A stretch of DNA of 64,000 bases from an uncultured Muribaculaceae bacterium. Lineage in GTDB: Bacteria > Bacteroidota > Bacteroidia > Bacteroidales > Muribaculaceae. Below the pieces are notes generated by a model. That model made no database searches. It was not told the DNA's origin and was given only the letters and a program-made list of their open reading frames with translations. Positions 7,952 through 16,398 of this stretch are shown piece after piece. The first letter of the stretch is position 1. Each line of letters opens with the position of its first letter. The position numbers and the translations under genes were made by a program. The DNA lies in contig CAJUCW010000020.1 of the NCBI GenBank assembly GCA_910585275.1, forward strand, positions 1-64,000, in the 5' to 3' direction.

Positions 7952-7990
7952 CTCCCGGAATGATTCCAACATGTTCCGGGAGGACTTTTA
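7952..7990 (+). terminator. hairpin between lipoprotein and cbiK-like gene
   Basis: A 9-bp stem (CTCCCGGAA at 7952-7960 with TTCCGGGAG at 7974-7982) is followed by GACTTTTA. It may be a weak terminator or a processing site that lowers expression of the biosynthetic genes relative to the uptake genes. There is no separate promoter with a full consensus behind it, so read-through is assumed. Confidence 0.45.
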
Positions 7991-8007
7991 CAATTTAGTT
8001 GAGGAAT

Positions 8008-8907
8008 ATGCAAAGATTAGTTTTTTTAGTTTTGCTAATGTTATGCATGGCAACAGGATACGCCGGATCGTTTGACAATGTACCTAAGGAGAAAACGGCA
8101 ATTCTGATGGTTCATTTCGGAACCACATTCGACGATACACGCAAGCTTACCATCGATGTCATCAACGAAAAGGCAAAGAATCAATTTCCAGACATCAAGG
8201 TGATGGAGGCATACACTTCACGCATCATTATTGACCGTCTTAAGAAGCGGGGAATCTCGAAACCGACCCCGAAAGAAGCCCTGTTGCGTCTGGCTGCCGA
8301 CGGATTTACCCACGTAATAGTGCAAGGCACAAATGTTATCGATGGAATCGAGGCGGAGGTCTTACGTAATGATGCGGCTTTGATGACTCCGTTTTTTAAG
8401 GAAATAAGAGTGGGCCGTCCGTTGCTTTATTCGGTGAAAGACGGTCAGAAAGTGGTGGATATTCTTAAAGACCGCTATGGTGAGGATCTGTCGGCCAAAA
8501 GTGCCGTCGTATTGATTGGGCACGGCACGTCAACGCCGGCGAATGCTATGTATTCCCAGATAGATTATATGTTTTCGGCGGCGGGGGAACCACGCTTCCA
8601 TGTTGCTACGGTGGAAGGGTATCCCACCTACGACACAACATTGGTGAAACTTAAATCCTCTAAAGTGAAGAACGTCATTCTCGTGCCGTTTATGTTTGTC
8701 GCCGGCGACCATGCCCGGAATGACATTGACGGGGAATGGCGCGGTGAACTTGAAAAAGAGGGGTATAAAGTATCAAGCATACTTGAGGGGTTGGGTCAGA
8801 TTCCTGAAGTGCAGGATATTTATATCGACCATATCAAAGAGGCATTCAAGGCCCCTGTGCTCGATGCGGGAAGTCAAAAATCACAATACATCAAGGAAAA
8901 TCTCTGA
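8008..8907 (+). CDS. cbiK: exported sirohydrochlorin cobaltochelatase, CbiK type
   Basis: CbiK inserts Co2+ into sirohydrochlorin, the first committed step of anaerobic B12 synthesis. The chelatase residues fit: His172 in LIGHGTS, Glu203 in VEGYPTYD and His235 in AGDHARND, spaced like the metal-binding His-Glu-His of Salmonella CbiK. Unlike cytoplasmic CbiK the protein begins with a clear signal peptide (about residues 1-20, hydrophobic core then GYAG). The ATG at 8008 was chosen because the only earlier in-frame start is a TTG at 7999. Periplasmic CbiK proteins are known in Desulfovibrio. Here it is followed 5 nt later by a CobN-like membrane protein. Confidence 0.88.
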   Translation: MQRLVFLVLLMLCMATGYAGSFDNVPKEKTAILMVHFGTTFDDTRKLTIDVINEKAKNQFPDIKVMEAYTSRIIIDRLKKRGISKPTPKEALLRLAADGFTHVIVQGTNVIDGIEAEVLRNDAALMTPFFKEIRVGRPLLYSVKDGQKVVDILKDRYGEDLSAKSAVVLIGHGTSTPANAMYSQIDYMFSAAGEPRFHVATVEGYPTYDTTLVKLKSSKVKNVILVPFMFVAGDHARNDIDGEWRGELEKEGYKVSSILEGLGQIPEVQDIYIDHIKEAFKAPVLDAGSQKSQYIKENL

Positions 8908-8912
8908 AAGCC

Positions 8913-11900
8913 ATGACCGGAGTCAAGAAAAAGCTTTTTATCGGCATCGCGGCATCTGTTGTGCTTGCGTTTTGTTGTTATGCGGCATATGTGATATGGT
9001 TTCGCCCCGTTGAAATACTTGTGGTCAACGCCCTTCCGGCACAGGCGGCCGAAATTGTGCTCAACAACGATTGTGATGCCATTGAAGTGACCTGTAAATC
9101 GATGGAAGAAGCCGGAGATTTTGATAAGTATGATGCCGTCCTGATGTATGGCAGGGGGCTTTATCTTGACTCGTTGCAGTCCGTTTCTTTGGAGAAGGCG
9201 TCTGTAAAGGGAATTCCGGTTTTTACCAATACCCTGCGTAATTTCAGTTTTGTGGTGACTCATAACCTTGATTCAGCGCAAAATGCACAACTCCAAAAGT
9301 ATTTTTCCAATCAGTGCGGAGCCAATTATCGTAATCTTGTGAGATACATTGGAAGCATCGCTAACCCTCGCCGCATAGGTGAAAAAGATTACGATGCTCC
9401 TGTAGAGATGCCTTCCAACATGTATTATCACCTCGAACCGGGACAATATTTCGACAATGCAGAGGCTCTTTCCGATTATCTTAAACGCAAGGGTATATAT
9501 CATCGCGAAGGCGGCAAGATTGCGTTTGTTTCGGGTGTGAGTTTTCCGGTAGAGCACAACCGTGCCCATATCGACACGCTTGTGTCGAGACTTACCGCAG
9601 AGGGCTATAACGTATATCCGATAACCGCCACGGGACTCGAAAGGGCGCGTATGATAAAGGAAGTCGGTCCGGATGCCATCGTTTATCTTCCGATGGGGAG
9701 ACTCGGCAACGATTCTCTGATAAATTGGGCTTACGAAAGGCACATTCCATTGTTTATGCCATTCCCGCTCATTCAGCCGAGAGAAGAATGGCTTGACGTA
9801 AACAAACCTATGGGAGGCGGCACGCTCAATGCAAGGATTGTAGTGCCGGAAATCGACGGGGGAATGACCCCGCTTTGCATCTCCACGCAGAATCCATCTC
9901 CGGAAGGTTATTTGCTTTATACACCCGAAGCTGAACGTATAGATGCTTTTATGGAGCAGTTCGGCAGGTTTATGAACCTTAAAACCCTTCCCAATGATAA
10001 GAAGAGGATTGCGATAGGCTATTTCAAATCTCCGGGTAAGGATGCGTTGCTTGCTTCAGGCATGGAGGTAGTGCCGTCGCTTTACAATTTTTTAAAACGG
10101 CTCCGCGCCGAAGGTTATGACGTGGAGGGCCTTCCTGCGAGCTTGGATGAATTCAAAAAACAGTTGATGAGGCAAGGGAGCGTGATGGGCGACTATGCAC
10201 CTGCCGCCCAGGAAAAATTCATGAACGAGGCAAACCCTGTATGGATTGAGAAGGGGATGTATGAAAAATGGGCGAAAGAAGTTCTTCTTGCGGAAAAATA
10301 TGCGGAAGTTGAGAAGCGTTACGGAAAGGCTCCGGGCAGTCTGCTTGCAAGGGGCGACAGCCTTGCGGTGGCGGCCATCCGTTATGGTAATATCCTTCTT
10401 TTCCCACAGCCTCGTCCGGCTTTGGGCGACGACGATTTCAAGTTGACGCATGGCGTTGACGTCGTGCCTCCTCATTCATATTTAGCTCCATATCTTTACA
10501 TGCAAAAAGGGTTTGACGCCGATGCCCTTATCCATTTCGGCACTCATGGCAACCTTGAGTTCACCCCGGGAAAAAATGCCGGATTGTCGCAGGCGGATTG
10601 GGCGGAAGTGCTTGTGGGGAATCGTCCGCACTTTTATTTTTACACCACCGGCAATGTGGGTGAGTCCATAATCGCGAAGCGCCGGAGCCATGCCGTAATT
10701 GTCACTCACCTCACTCCTCCATACGTTGAAAGTGGCTTGCGTCAGAAATATTCGGCTTTGATGGAAGTCCTTCATAATGCCATCTGCAATCCGGCTTTAA
10801 ACGGCAATTCGCTCAAAAAGGAAATCATGGAGTGCGGGTTTCATAGAAACCTCGGACTCGACTCCCTGCCAACCGGCAAATACACTGTTGAGGAACTCAA
10901 AAAAATAGACTCATTTTTGGAAGAGCTTGCAAACGAGAAAATCACAGGAGCTTTCTATGTGATGGGGCTCCCGTATTCATCCTCCGACATGACAACGACA
11001 GTGCTTGCCATCTGCGCCGACAAACTTGCATATTTGCGGGCCAAGAACGATTTCGAAAAAGGAAGGATAACGGAAGAATGCCTTCATGATTTCACTTTCA
11101 TATCACACCGCTATCTGCCGGATGCGAAAAAAACGATTCTGAATATTCTTAACGGAGGAGCAGCGGGAGAAGGGGAGGAAGCATACGCGCTCGAATGCCG
11201 TCGTCTTTTGGCTGAATCTGCCGGAGCAGAAATCAATGCTATGGTAAACGCGTTGAGCGGCATACCTGTTTTCCCGGCCCCCGGGGGCGACCCTGTGCTT
11301 AATCCAAATGTGTTGCCAACGGGGCGCAACATGTATAGCATAAACGCAGAAGCCACACCAAGTACTAAGGCTTGGAACGACGGTGTGGCGCTTGCCGAGC
11401 AGACATTGAAAGACTATTATGCTAAACACGGGGAATATCCAAAGAAAGTAAGCTATACTTTCTGGGCGGGGGAATTTATCTCCTCGCAGGGTGCTACGGT
11501 GGCCCAGGCATTGAGGATGCTCGGTGTGGAACCCGTGCGCGATGAGCAAGGGCGTGTGATGGATTTGAAACTCACTCCTTCAAAAATTCTCGGTCGTCCG
11601 AGAGTCAATATTCTCGTGCAAGTGTCGGGGCAGTTGCGCGACATTGCCTCTTCCAGACTAAAAATGCTCACCGATGCCGTGGCATTGGCGGCGAATGCCG
11701 AAGACGATATTTATCCTAATTACGTGGCGGAGGGGAGTCTGGAGCAGGAAAAGGAACTTGTGGAAAAGGGGGAGTCGCCGAAAATGGCGCGCGAACTCTC
11801 GAATATGAGGGTTTTCGGCCCCGTCAACTCCGGTTATAGCACCGGGATGTTGCGTTTCACCGAAAGTTCCGGAGAATGGGACGACCGGGAGGGACTTGTA

Positions 11901-12800
11901 GAGGGGTATCTCAACAACATGTGTGCAATGTATGGCGACGATGAAAACTGGGGCAGCATGGACAAGAACCTGTTCAGGTCGGCCATAGCCGGTACGGACG
12001 TAATCGTGCAGCCGCGGCAAAGTAATACCTGGGGGCCGATATCTCTCGACCATGTGTATGAATTTACCGGTGCATTGTCGTTGGCTTCTACCTCCATCAA
12101 CGGAAAGGAACCGGAAGCGGTGCTTGCGGATTATCGCAATTCATATCTGCCGAGAATGCAGGATACGCGCGAGGCCATCGCCGTAGAGGCACGCGCCACA
12201 ATCCTCAATTCTGAATTCATAAAGGCGAGAATGAAAGGCGACGCCACGACGGCACAGATGTTTGGCGAGATTTTCCGCAATATTTTCGGATGGAGCGCAA
12301 CCCGGAGCAGCGCACTGCCGGAAGACATATACGACAATCTTTACCGTCAATACATTCTTGATCAGGATGGACTTGGTATAGAGGAATATTTCGGGAACGT
12401 AAATCCCGCCGCGCTGCAGGAGATGACCGCCACAATGCTGGAAAGCGCACGCAAAGGATTCTGGAATGCAGACAAAGAAAAATTGGAGCTGACAGCCTCC
12501 TTGAATGCAAGGCTCACGGCGCAACACGGAGCCCCTTGCACCGACTTTATATGCGCCAACAAAAAGCTACAGGATTTCATAGCCTCCAATCTTGACAAAA
12601 AAGATGCCGAACGTTTTGCCGACGATATTGCAGAAGCAACAGCCGCCCGGTCAGATGCAAAGGTGCTGAAAGAAGAAGGGAAGAAACTTTTTCCTGAGGT
12701 TTCCGAAACAGATGTTTCCACGACTGTTTTGATTGTTTTGTCGGTTGTGGTGTTTATTGTGGTTATATTGTCGGTAATAAGGAAACGGAGGAGTCAATGA
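8913..12800 (+). CDS. membrane-anchored CobN/HmuS-like chelatase-family protein
   Basis: This 1295-aa protein belongs to the CobN/BchH large-subunit chelatase family. The hallmark HFGTHGNLEFTPGKNAGLS lies at about residues 538-556, and CobN-type blocks run from about 180 to 1210. Two features set it apart from cytosolic CobN: a membrane segment at residues 8-29 and a second at about 1268-1288 followed by RKRRSQ, so the large domain should face the periplasm. This layout and the three genes after it match HmuS of the Bacteroidota hmu heme operons. No AAA+ chelatase partners (CobS/CobT type) are present. Insertion of cobalt into, or removal of metal from, a corrin or porphyrin is possible. Direction and substrate are not readable. 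Confidence 0.85.
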   Translation: MTGVKKKLFIGIAASVVLAFCCYAAYVIWFRPVEILVVNALPAQAAEIVLNNDCDAIEVTCKSMEEAGDFDKYDAVLMYGRGLYLDSLQSVSLEKASVKGIPVFTNTLRNFSFVVTHNLDSAQNAQLQKYFSNQCGANYRNLVRYIGSIANPRRIGEKDYDAPVEMPSNMYYHLEPGQYFDNAEALSDYLKRKGIYHREGGKIAFVSGVSFPVEHNRAHIDTLVSRLTAEGYNVYPITATGLERARMIKEVGPDAIVYLPMGRLGNDSLINWAYERHIPLFMPFPLIQPREEWLDVNKPMGGGTLNARIVVPEIDGGMTPLCISTQNPSPEGYLLYTPEAERIDAFMEQFGRFMNLKTLPNDKKRIAIGYFKSPGKDALLASGMEVVPSLYNFLKRLRAEGYDVEGLPASLDEFKKQLMRQGSVMGDYAPAAQEKFMNEANPVWIEKGMYEKWAKEVLLAEKYAEVEKRYGKAPGSLLARGDSLAVAAIRYGNILLFPQPRPALGDDDFKLTHGVDVVPPHSYLAPYLYMQKGFDADALIHFGTHGNLEFTPGKNAGLSQADWAEVLVGNRPHFYFYTTGNVGESIIAKRRSHAVIVTHLTPPYVESGLRQKYSALMEVLHNAICNPALNGNSLKKEIMECGFHRNLGLDSLPTGKYTVEELKKIDSFLEELANEKITGAFYVMGLPYSSSDMTTTVLAICADKLAYLRAKNDFEKGRITEECLHDFTFISHRYLPDAKKTILNILNGGAAGEGEEAYALECRRLLAESAGAEINAMVNALSGIPVFPAPGGDPVLNPNVLPTGRNMYSINAEATPSTKAWNDGVALAEQTLKDYYAKHGEYPKKVSYTFWAGEFISSQGATVAQALRMLGVEPVRDEQGRVMDLKLTPSKILGRPRVNILVQVSGQLRDIASSRLKMLTDAVALAANAEDDIYPNYVAEGSLEQEKELVEKGESPKMARELSNMRVFGPVNSGYSTGMLRFTESSGEWDDREGLVEGYLNNMCAMYGDDENWGSMDKNLFRSAIAGTDVIVQPRQSNTWGPISLDHVYEFTGALSLASTSINGKEPEAVLADYRNSYLPRMQDTREAIAVEARATILNSEFIKARMKGDATTAQMFGEIFRNIFGWSATRSSALPEDIYDNLYRQYILDQDGLGIEEYFGNVNPAALQEMTATMLESARKGFWNADKEKLELTASLNARLTAQHGAPCTDFICANKKLQDFIASNLDKKDAERFADDIAEATAARSDAKVLKEEGKKLFPEVSETDVSTTVLIVLSVVVFIVVILSVIRKRRSQ

Positions 12801-13297
12801 TGGTTCTGTTCATATTGTTGAGTCTGAGCATAGCTCTGACGGTGATGGTTAAAATGTCGCTGATGCCGATTAAGATGGCTTTGGCGTATGCCGCCGTTTG
12901 GGGTGTGGTTGCATTCATGACAACAATTTTTTTGGCGGGCATATCACGGCAGCAATTATTTGCCGTTTTAGATATGGAGGGAATCATAACCCTTGAATTT
13001 ATCGAACTGATGATAATGTTTTCCTACGTTTTCTCTACAAAATTATGGAAGAAGATACTTGGATTCTATCCCGGGCTCATGATGGTTGTGCCCGTATGTG
13101 GGTTGTCTTTCATATTGTTGAGGTACTTCCCGGGGATGAATTTCACATTATCAGGGATAATAACGGGTTGCATAATCTTTTTTTCCGTTACAGCAGCTGT
13201 ATTTCTGTTCAGATATGCCCGGACGGATAAACGGTCTCTTTACACGGCTTCCTTGTCTGCGGTCTTGTTAAACATTATAATATACGGTCTTCTATGA
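12797..13297 (+). CDS. small polytopic membrane protein, HmuT-like position
   Basis: This 166-aa protein has about five hydrophobic segments, with charged residues mainly in VFSTKLWKK and the loop before the last helix. It overlaps the CobN-like gene by four bases (ATGA) and the next gene likewise. In hmuYRSTUV operons the equivalent position between the CobN-like HmuS and the ExbB-like HmuU is held by a small membrane protein, HmuT. Assignment rests on size, topology and order, not on a recognised domain. Confidence 0.65.
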   Translation: MMVLFILLSLSIALTVMVKMSLMPIKMALAYAAVWGVVAFMTTIFLAGISRQQLFAVLDMEGIITLEFIELMIMFSYVFSTKLWKKILGFYPGLMMVVPVCGLSFILLRYFPGMNFTLSGIITGCIIFFSVTAAVFLFRYARTDKRSLYTASLSAVLLNIIIYGLL

Positions 13298-13884
13298 AAT
13301 ATCTTTCGGACATACTTTTCATCATCTCCAACGGGTTGCTGATTCCCGTGGTAGCTCTGTTGCTCTTCCTTATGGTCAAGGCAGGGATGCTTCTGTTCGG
13401 TTTTTATGGGGAATACCGCCAAAGAAAGCGGATTACCGCAATGTTAAGGCAACTTACGCACGCCTATTCGCCGGAAGAACTTATGCACGTGCAGACGGAA
13501 TTGAAGAATTGCGCCAACAGTAGTGTTGTGGAATGTTTAAACGACCTTCTTGCCCATCGTGACGACAAGATCTATTGTGAACATCTTCTTGCAGATTTCC
13601 AGGTAGAGGTGCAGAAACAACTCTCCGGAAACAGGACACTTATAAAGTTCGGCCCCATGCTCGGCCTTATGGGTACACTAATCCCTATGGGTCCGGCTCT
13701 CGTGGGGTTGGCGAGCGGCGACATCGCTTCGATGGCCTACAATATGCAGGTGGCTTTCGCCACTACCGTCGTAGGGATGGCTGTGGCAGCCGTGGGGATG
13801 GCCACTTTGCAGGTGGACCAGCGGTTTTATGCCAGGTCGTTCAACGATTTGGAATTCATTTTTATCAAACTCTTTGAGCAATGA
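13294..13884 (+). CDS. MotA/TolQ/ExbB-family proton channel protein (HmuU-like)
   Basis: This 196-aa protein has three membrane segments (about 9-32, 112-134 and 146-168) and the MotA/ExbB signature GPMLGLMGTLIPMGPAL...MQVAFATTVVGMAVA. A cytoplasmic loop of about 75 residues lies between the first two, as in ExbB. It overlaps its neighbours by ATGA. The partner would be the DUF2149 protein encoded next. By analogy with ExbB-ExbD it should use the proton gradient, here presumably to drive the CobN-like protein or the TonB-linked receptor. Confidence 0.85.
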   Translation: MKYLSDILFIISNGLLIPVVALLLFLMVKAGMLLFGFYGEYRQRKRITAMLRQLTHAYSPEELMHVQTELKNCANSSVVECLNDLLAHRDDKIYCEHLLADFQVEVQKQLSGNRTLIKFGPMLGLMGTLIPMGPALVGLASGDIASMAYNMQVAFATTVVGMAVAAVGMATLQVDQRFYARSFNDLEFIFIKLFEQ

Positions 13885-14210
13885 AACAGAACCCTATACT
13901 GAAGGATGACGGCGACGACAATCCGTTGGGAATGCTGACCAACCTCTTTGACATAGCCATGGTTTTCGCGGTGGCGCTGATGGTTGCGCTTGTGGTGCAT
14001 TTCGATATGGGCGAGGTCTTTTCTAAAGAAGATTTCACTATCGTCAAAAATCCCGGTGCCGACAATATGGAAATCATAATGAAGGAAGGGAGCGAAATCA
14101 AGAAATATACTTCCTCGGATTCCGAGGCCCGGACTTCAGGCACGAAAGGGAAGCGCGTGGGTTCGGCATATCAACTTGAGAACGGAGAAATAATTTACAT
14201 ACCTGAATAA
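13881..14210 (+). CDS. DUF2149 protein, ExbD-like (HmuV-like)
   Basis: This 109-aa protein has one membrane segment (about 22-41) with an aspartate at its cytoplasmic edge (Asp24 in NLFDIAMVFAVALMV), the placing of the essential Asp of ExbD/TolR. The rest is a short periplasmic tail. The ending ENGEIIYIPE matches what is seen in DUF2149 proteins, which stand beside ExbB-like genes in hmu-type operons. It overlaps the ExbB-like gene by four bases. A stator/rotor pair with that protein is the likely role. Confidence 0.8.
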   Translation: MKQNPILKDDGDDNPLGMLTNLFDIAMVFAVALMVALVVHFDMGEVFSKEDFTIVKNPGADNMEIIMKEGSEIKKYTSSDSEARTSGTKGKRVGSAYQLENGEIIYIPE

Positions 14211-14221
14211 TGATTGGAACA

Positions 14222-15367
14222 ATGAAGATATATGGATTTATACTGATTTTGATGTGCGCCGTGTCGGGAAGCGCATGTGGCGGATGTGGTGCAGAGGGAA
14301 GCAAAACGTCGGATGAAAGTATCGCTTTCGATTCCACGCTTATGGTGACGCCTGCTTACGCACAAGGTTTCAAGGTGAAATATCTCGACGATATGGTGCT
14401 TCTCGACATCAACGACCCGGAGAACCGTGAGGTGGAGCAATTCCATTTCGCACTTACCGATAAGGATTTTTCAGGAGGGCTGCCTGAAGGTTACACGCGT
14501 CTTAATGTGCCGGTGGAGTCCGCCATCTGCATGACATCGCTCCAGTTGTCGAATTTCCTTAAGCTCGGCATCCCGGAAAAGGTGGTGGGCATCACGAGCA
14601 CGCGCCATCTTCACAATGAAACGATTAACCGCCAGCTCAAAGAAGGGAAAACCCATAAAATCGGAATTGAAGGTAATTTCGACAATGAGGTCATTATGGC
14701 CATTAATTCCGACGTCATATTTATATCCCCGTTTAAAAGAGGCGGCTATGACGCTATCCGCAACGTGGATATCCCTATGATTCCACACTTGGGTTATAAG
14801 GAGCTCAGTCCGCTCGGTCAGGCGGAATGGATAAAGGTAATCGGTCTGCTCACGGGGAAAGCTCCCGAAGCAAATAAGGAATTCGCAGCAATAGAAGAGC
14901 GTTATAACAGTCTGAAAGCTTTGGTTGACACCGTCGCTTATCGTCCTACTGTTTTCAGCGGGGAGATGCGCGGGGGCAACTGGTATGCCGTGGGTGGGAA
15001 AAGTTTCCTTGCCCAGTTGTTCCGTGACGCCGGTGGCGATTACTTTTTAAAAGGCAATAAGGAATCGGGGGGCGTGACTCTTGATTATGAAACTGTCTAT
15101 ACGAATGCAGCGGGAGCCGACTATTGGCGTATTGTAAACAGTTTCGATGGAGAGTTCGGCTACAATACCTTAAAGGAGCAAGACAACCGTTATACCGATT
15201 TCGATGCATGGAAGAACCACGGTGTGATATATTGCAACATGAAGGAAGTGCCTTTTTATGAGAAAATGCCGGTGGAGCCGGAAGTGGTGCTGGCTGATTT
15301 TATCCATGTTTTCCACCCGGAGATTCTTCCTGACCATAAACCAGGTTATTACCATCTTGTGAAATGA
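14222..15367 (+). CDS. ABC transporter substrate-binding lipoprotein, BtuF-like
   Basis: This protein is about 381 aa and belongs to the helical-backbone substrate-binding family used for cobalamin, heme and siderophores. It has a lipoprotein signal (MKIYGFILILMCAVSGSAC, Cys19) and the paired blocks ITSTRHLHNE and PMIPHLGYKELSPLGQAEWIKVIG. The start at 14222 was chosen because the signal peptide begins there; an ATG at 14210 overlaps the previous stop. No acidic surface-export signal follows the Cys, so it should stay in the periplasm. It overlaps the permease gene by ATGA. Cobalamin is the expected ligand from context. Confidence 0.85.
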   Translation: MKIYGFILILMCAVSGSACGGCGAEGSKTSDESIAFDSTLMVTPAYAQGFKVKYLDDMVLLDINDPENREVEQFHFALTDKDFSGGLPEGYTRLNVPVESAICMTSLQLSNFLKLGIPEKVVGITSTRHLHNETINRQLKEGKTHKIGIEGNFDNEVIMAINSDVIFISPFKRGGYDAIRNVDIPMIPHLGYKELSPLGQAEWIKVIGLLTGKAPEANKEFAAIEERYNSLKALVDTVAYRPTVFSGEMRGGNWYAVGGKSFLAQLFRDAGGDYFLKGNKESGGVTLDYETVYTNAAGADYWRIVNSFDGEFGYNTLKEQDNRYTDFDAWKNHGVIYCNMKEVPFYEKMPVEPEVVLADFIHVFHPEILPDHKPGYYHLVK

Positions 15368-16398
15368 ACCGTAGCGTAAGGATACTTTTGATGCTATTGT
15401 TGGTAGCTTCGATAATAGTGTTTCTTGTTCTCAATCTCTTGCTGGGGAGTGTGGAAATCCCGGCAGGCGATGTTATAGACATTTTGCTCGGCAACAAGAG
15501 CGACAACCGAATTTGGACCAACATAGTCATTAAGTCACGTCTGCCGCAGTCGTTGACCGCAATGATGGCTGGAGCCGGCCTTGCAGTGAGCGGCTTGTTG
15601 ATGCAGACCGTGTTTCGCAATCCGCTTGCAGGCCCGTCGGTGCTTGGTATAAGTTCGGGCGCAAGTCTCGGAGTGGCGTGCGTGGTTTTGCTTTCTGGAA
15701 GCGTCGGGGGAGTGGCCTTGAGCAAGCTCGGGGTAATCGGGGAGGTTACTATTACTTTGTCGGCAGTAATCGGTTCGCTTTTGATTATGGCTTTGATAGC
15801 GTTTGTGGCCCAGAAAGTGAGAGGTAATGTCACTCTTCTGATCATGGGTGTAATGATTGGCTACATTGCGAATGCCATAATCGGTGTTTTGAAGTTTTTT
15901 AGTGCGGAGGAGGATATCCGCGCATACGTGATATGGGGTTTGGGAAGTTTTTCCAGAGTGTCCGGAGGTCAGACATGGGTTTTCATAATCCTTATGCTCG
16001 TTATCCTGCCGTCGGCGTTTTTTCTGATAAAGACGTTGAACCTTCTTCTCCTCGGGGATGCTTACGCCCGTAATCTGGGACTTGACATCAAACGGGCGCG
16101 TCTGCTCGTAATCGGCTGCTCGGGCGTATTGGTGGCTGTAGTGACCGCCTATTGCGGGCCCATTGTTTTTTTGGGCCTTGCGGTGCCGCATATATGCCGC
16201 GGATTGTTCCATACGTCGAACCATGCCACGATTTTGCCGGCCTCGCTGTTGGGTGGGGCGTCGCTTGCCCTCTTATGTAACCTTATCGCCCGTCTGCCAG
16301 GATTTGAAGGGGCTCTCCCGGTCAATTCCGTTACCGCCCTTGTGGGTGCGCCCGTGGTGATGTGGGTTTTGTTTAACAAAAGAAAAAGTGAAGTATGA
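15364..16398 (+). CDS. FecCD-family ABC permease, BtuC-like
   Basis: This 344-aa protein has about ten membrane segments. The FecCD signature is clear: RLPQSLTAMMAGAGLAVSGLLMQTVFRNPLAGPSVLGISSGASLG, and the C-terminal GPIVFLGLAVPHICRGLFHTSNHATILPAS block that contacts the ATPase. It should form the inner-membrane channel of a BtuFCD-type importer. It is coupled by ATGA overlaps to the genes on both sides. Heme- and siderophore-type permeases share the same family, so the substrate rests on context. Confidence 0.9.
   Translation: MNRSVRILLMLLLVASIIVFLVLNLLLGSVEIPAGDVIDILLGNKSDNRIWTNIVIKSRLPQSLTAMMAGAGLAVSGLLMQTVFRNPLAGPSVLGISSGASLGVACVVLLSGSVGGVALSKLGVIGEVTITLSAVIGSLLIMALIAFVAQKVRGNVTLLIMGVMIGYIANAIIGVLKFFSAEEDIRAYVIWGLGSFSRVSGGQTWVFIILMLVILPSAFFLIKTLNLLLLGDAYARNLGLDIKRARLLVIGCSGVLVAVVTAYCGPIVFLGLAVPHICRGLFHTSNHATILPASLLGGASLALLCNLIARLPGFEGALPVNSVTALVGAPVVMWVLFNKRKSEV

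Noticed and set aside
8913..12800. Ordinary aerobic-pathway cobaltochelatase CobN
   Set aside because: It has membrane anchors at both ends, no CobS/CobT AAA+ partners, and sits with CbiK, CbiD and CbiG of the anaerobic route.
13294..14210. ExbB/ExbD for the general TonB system
   Set aside because: The DUF2149 partner, the CobN-like gene upstream and the order match hmuSTUV-type units rather than a stand-alone exbBD-tonB locus.
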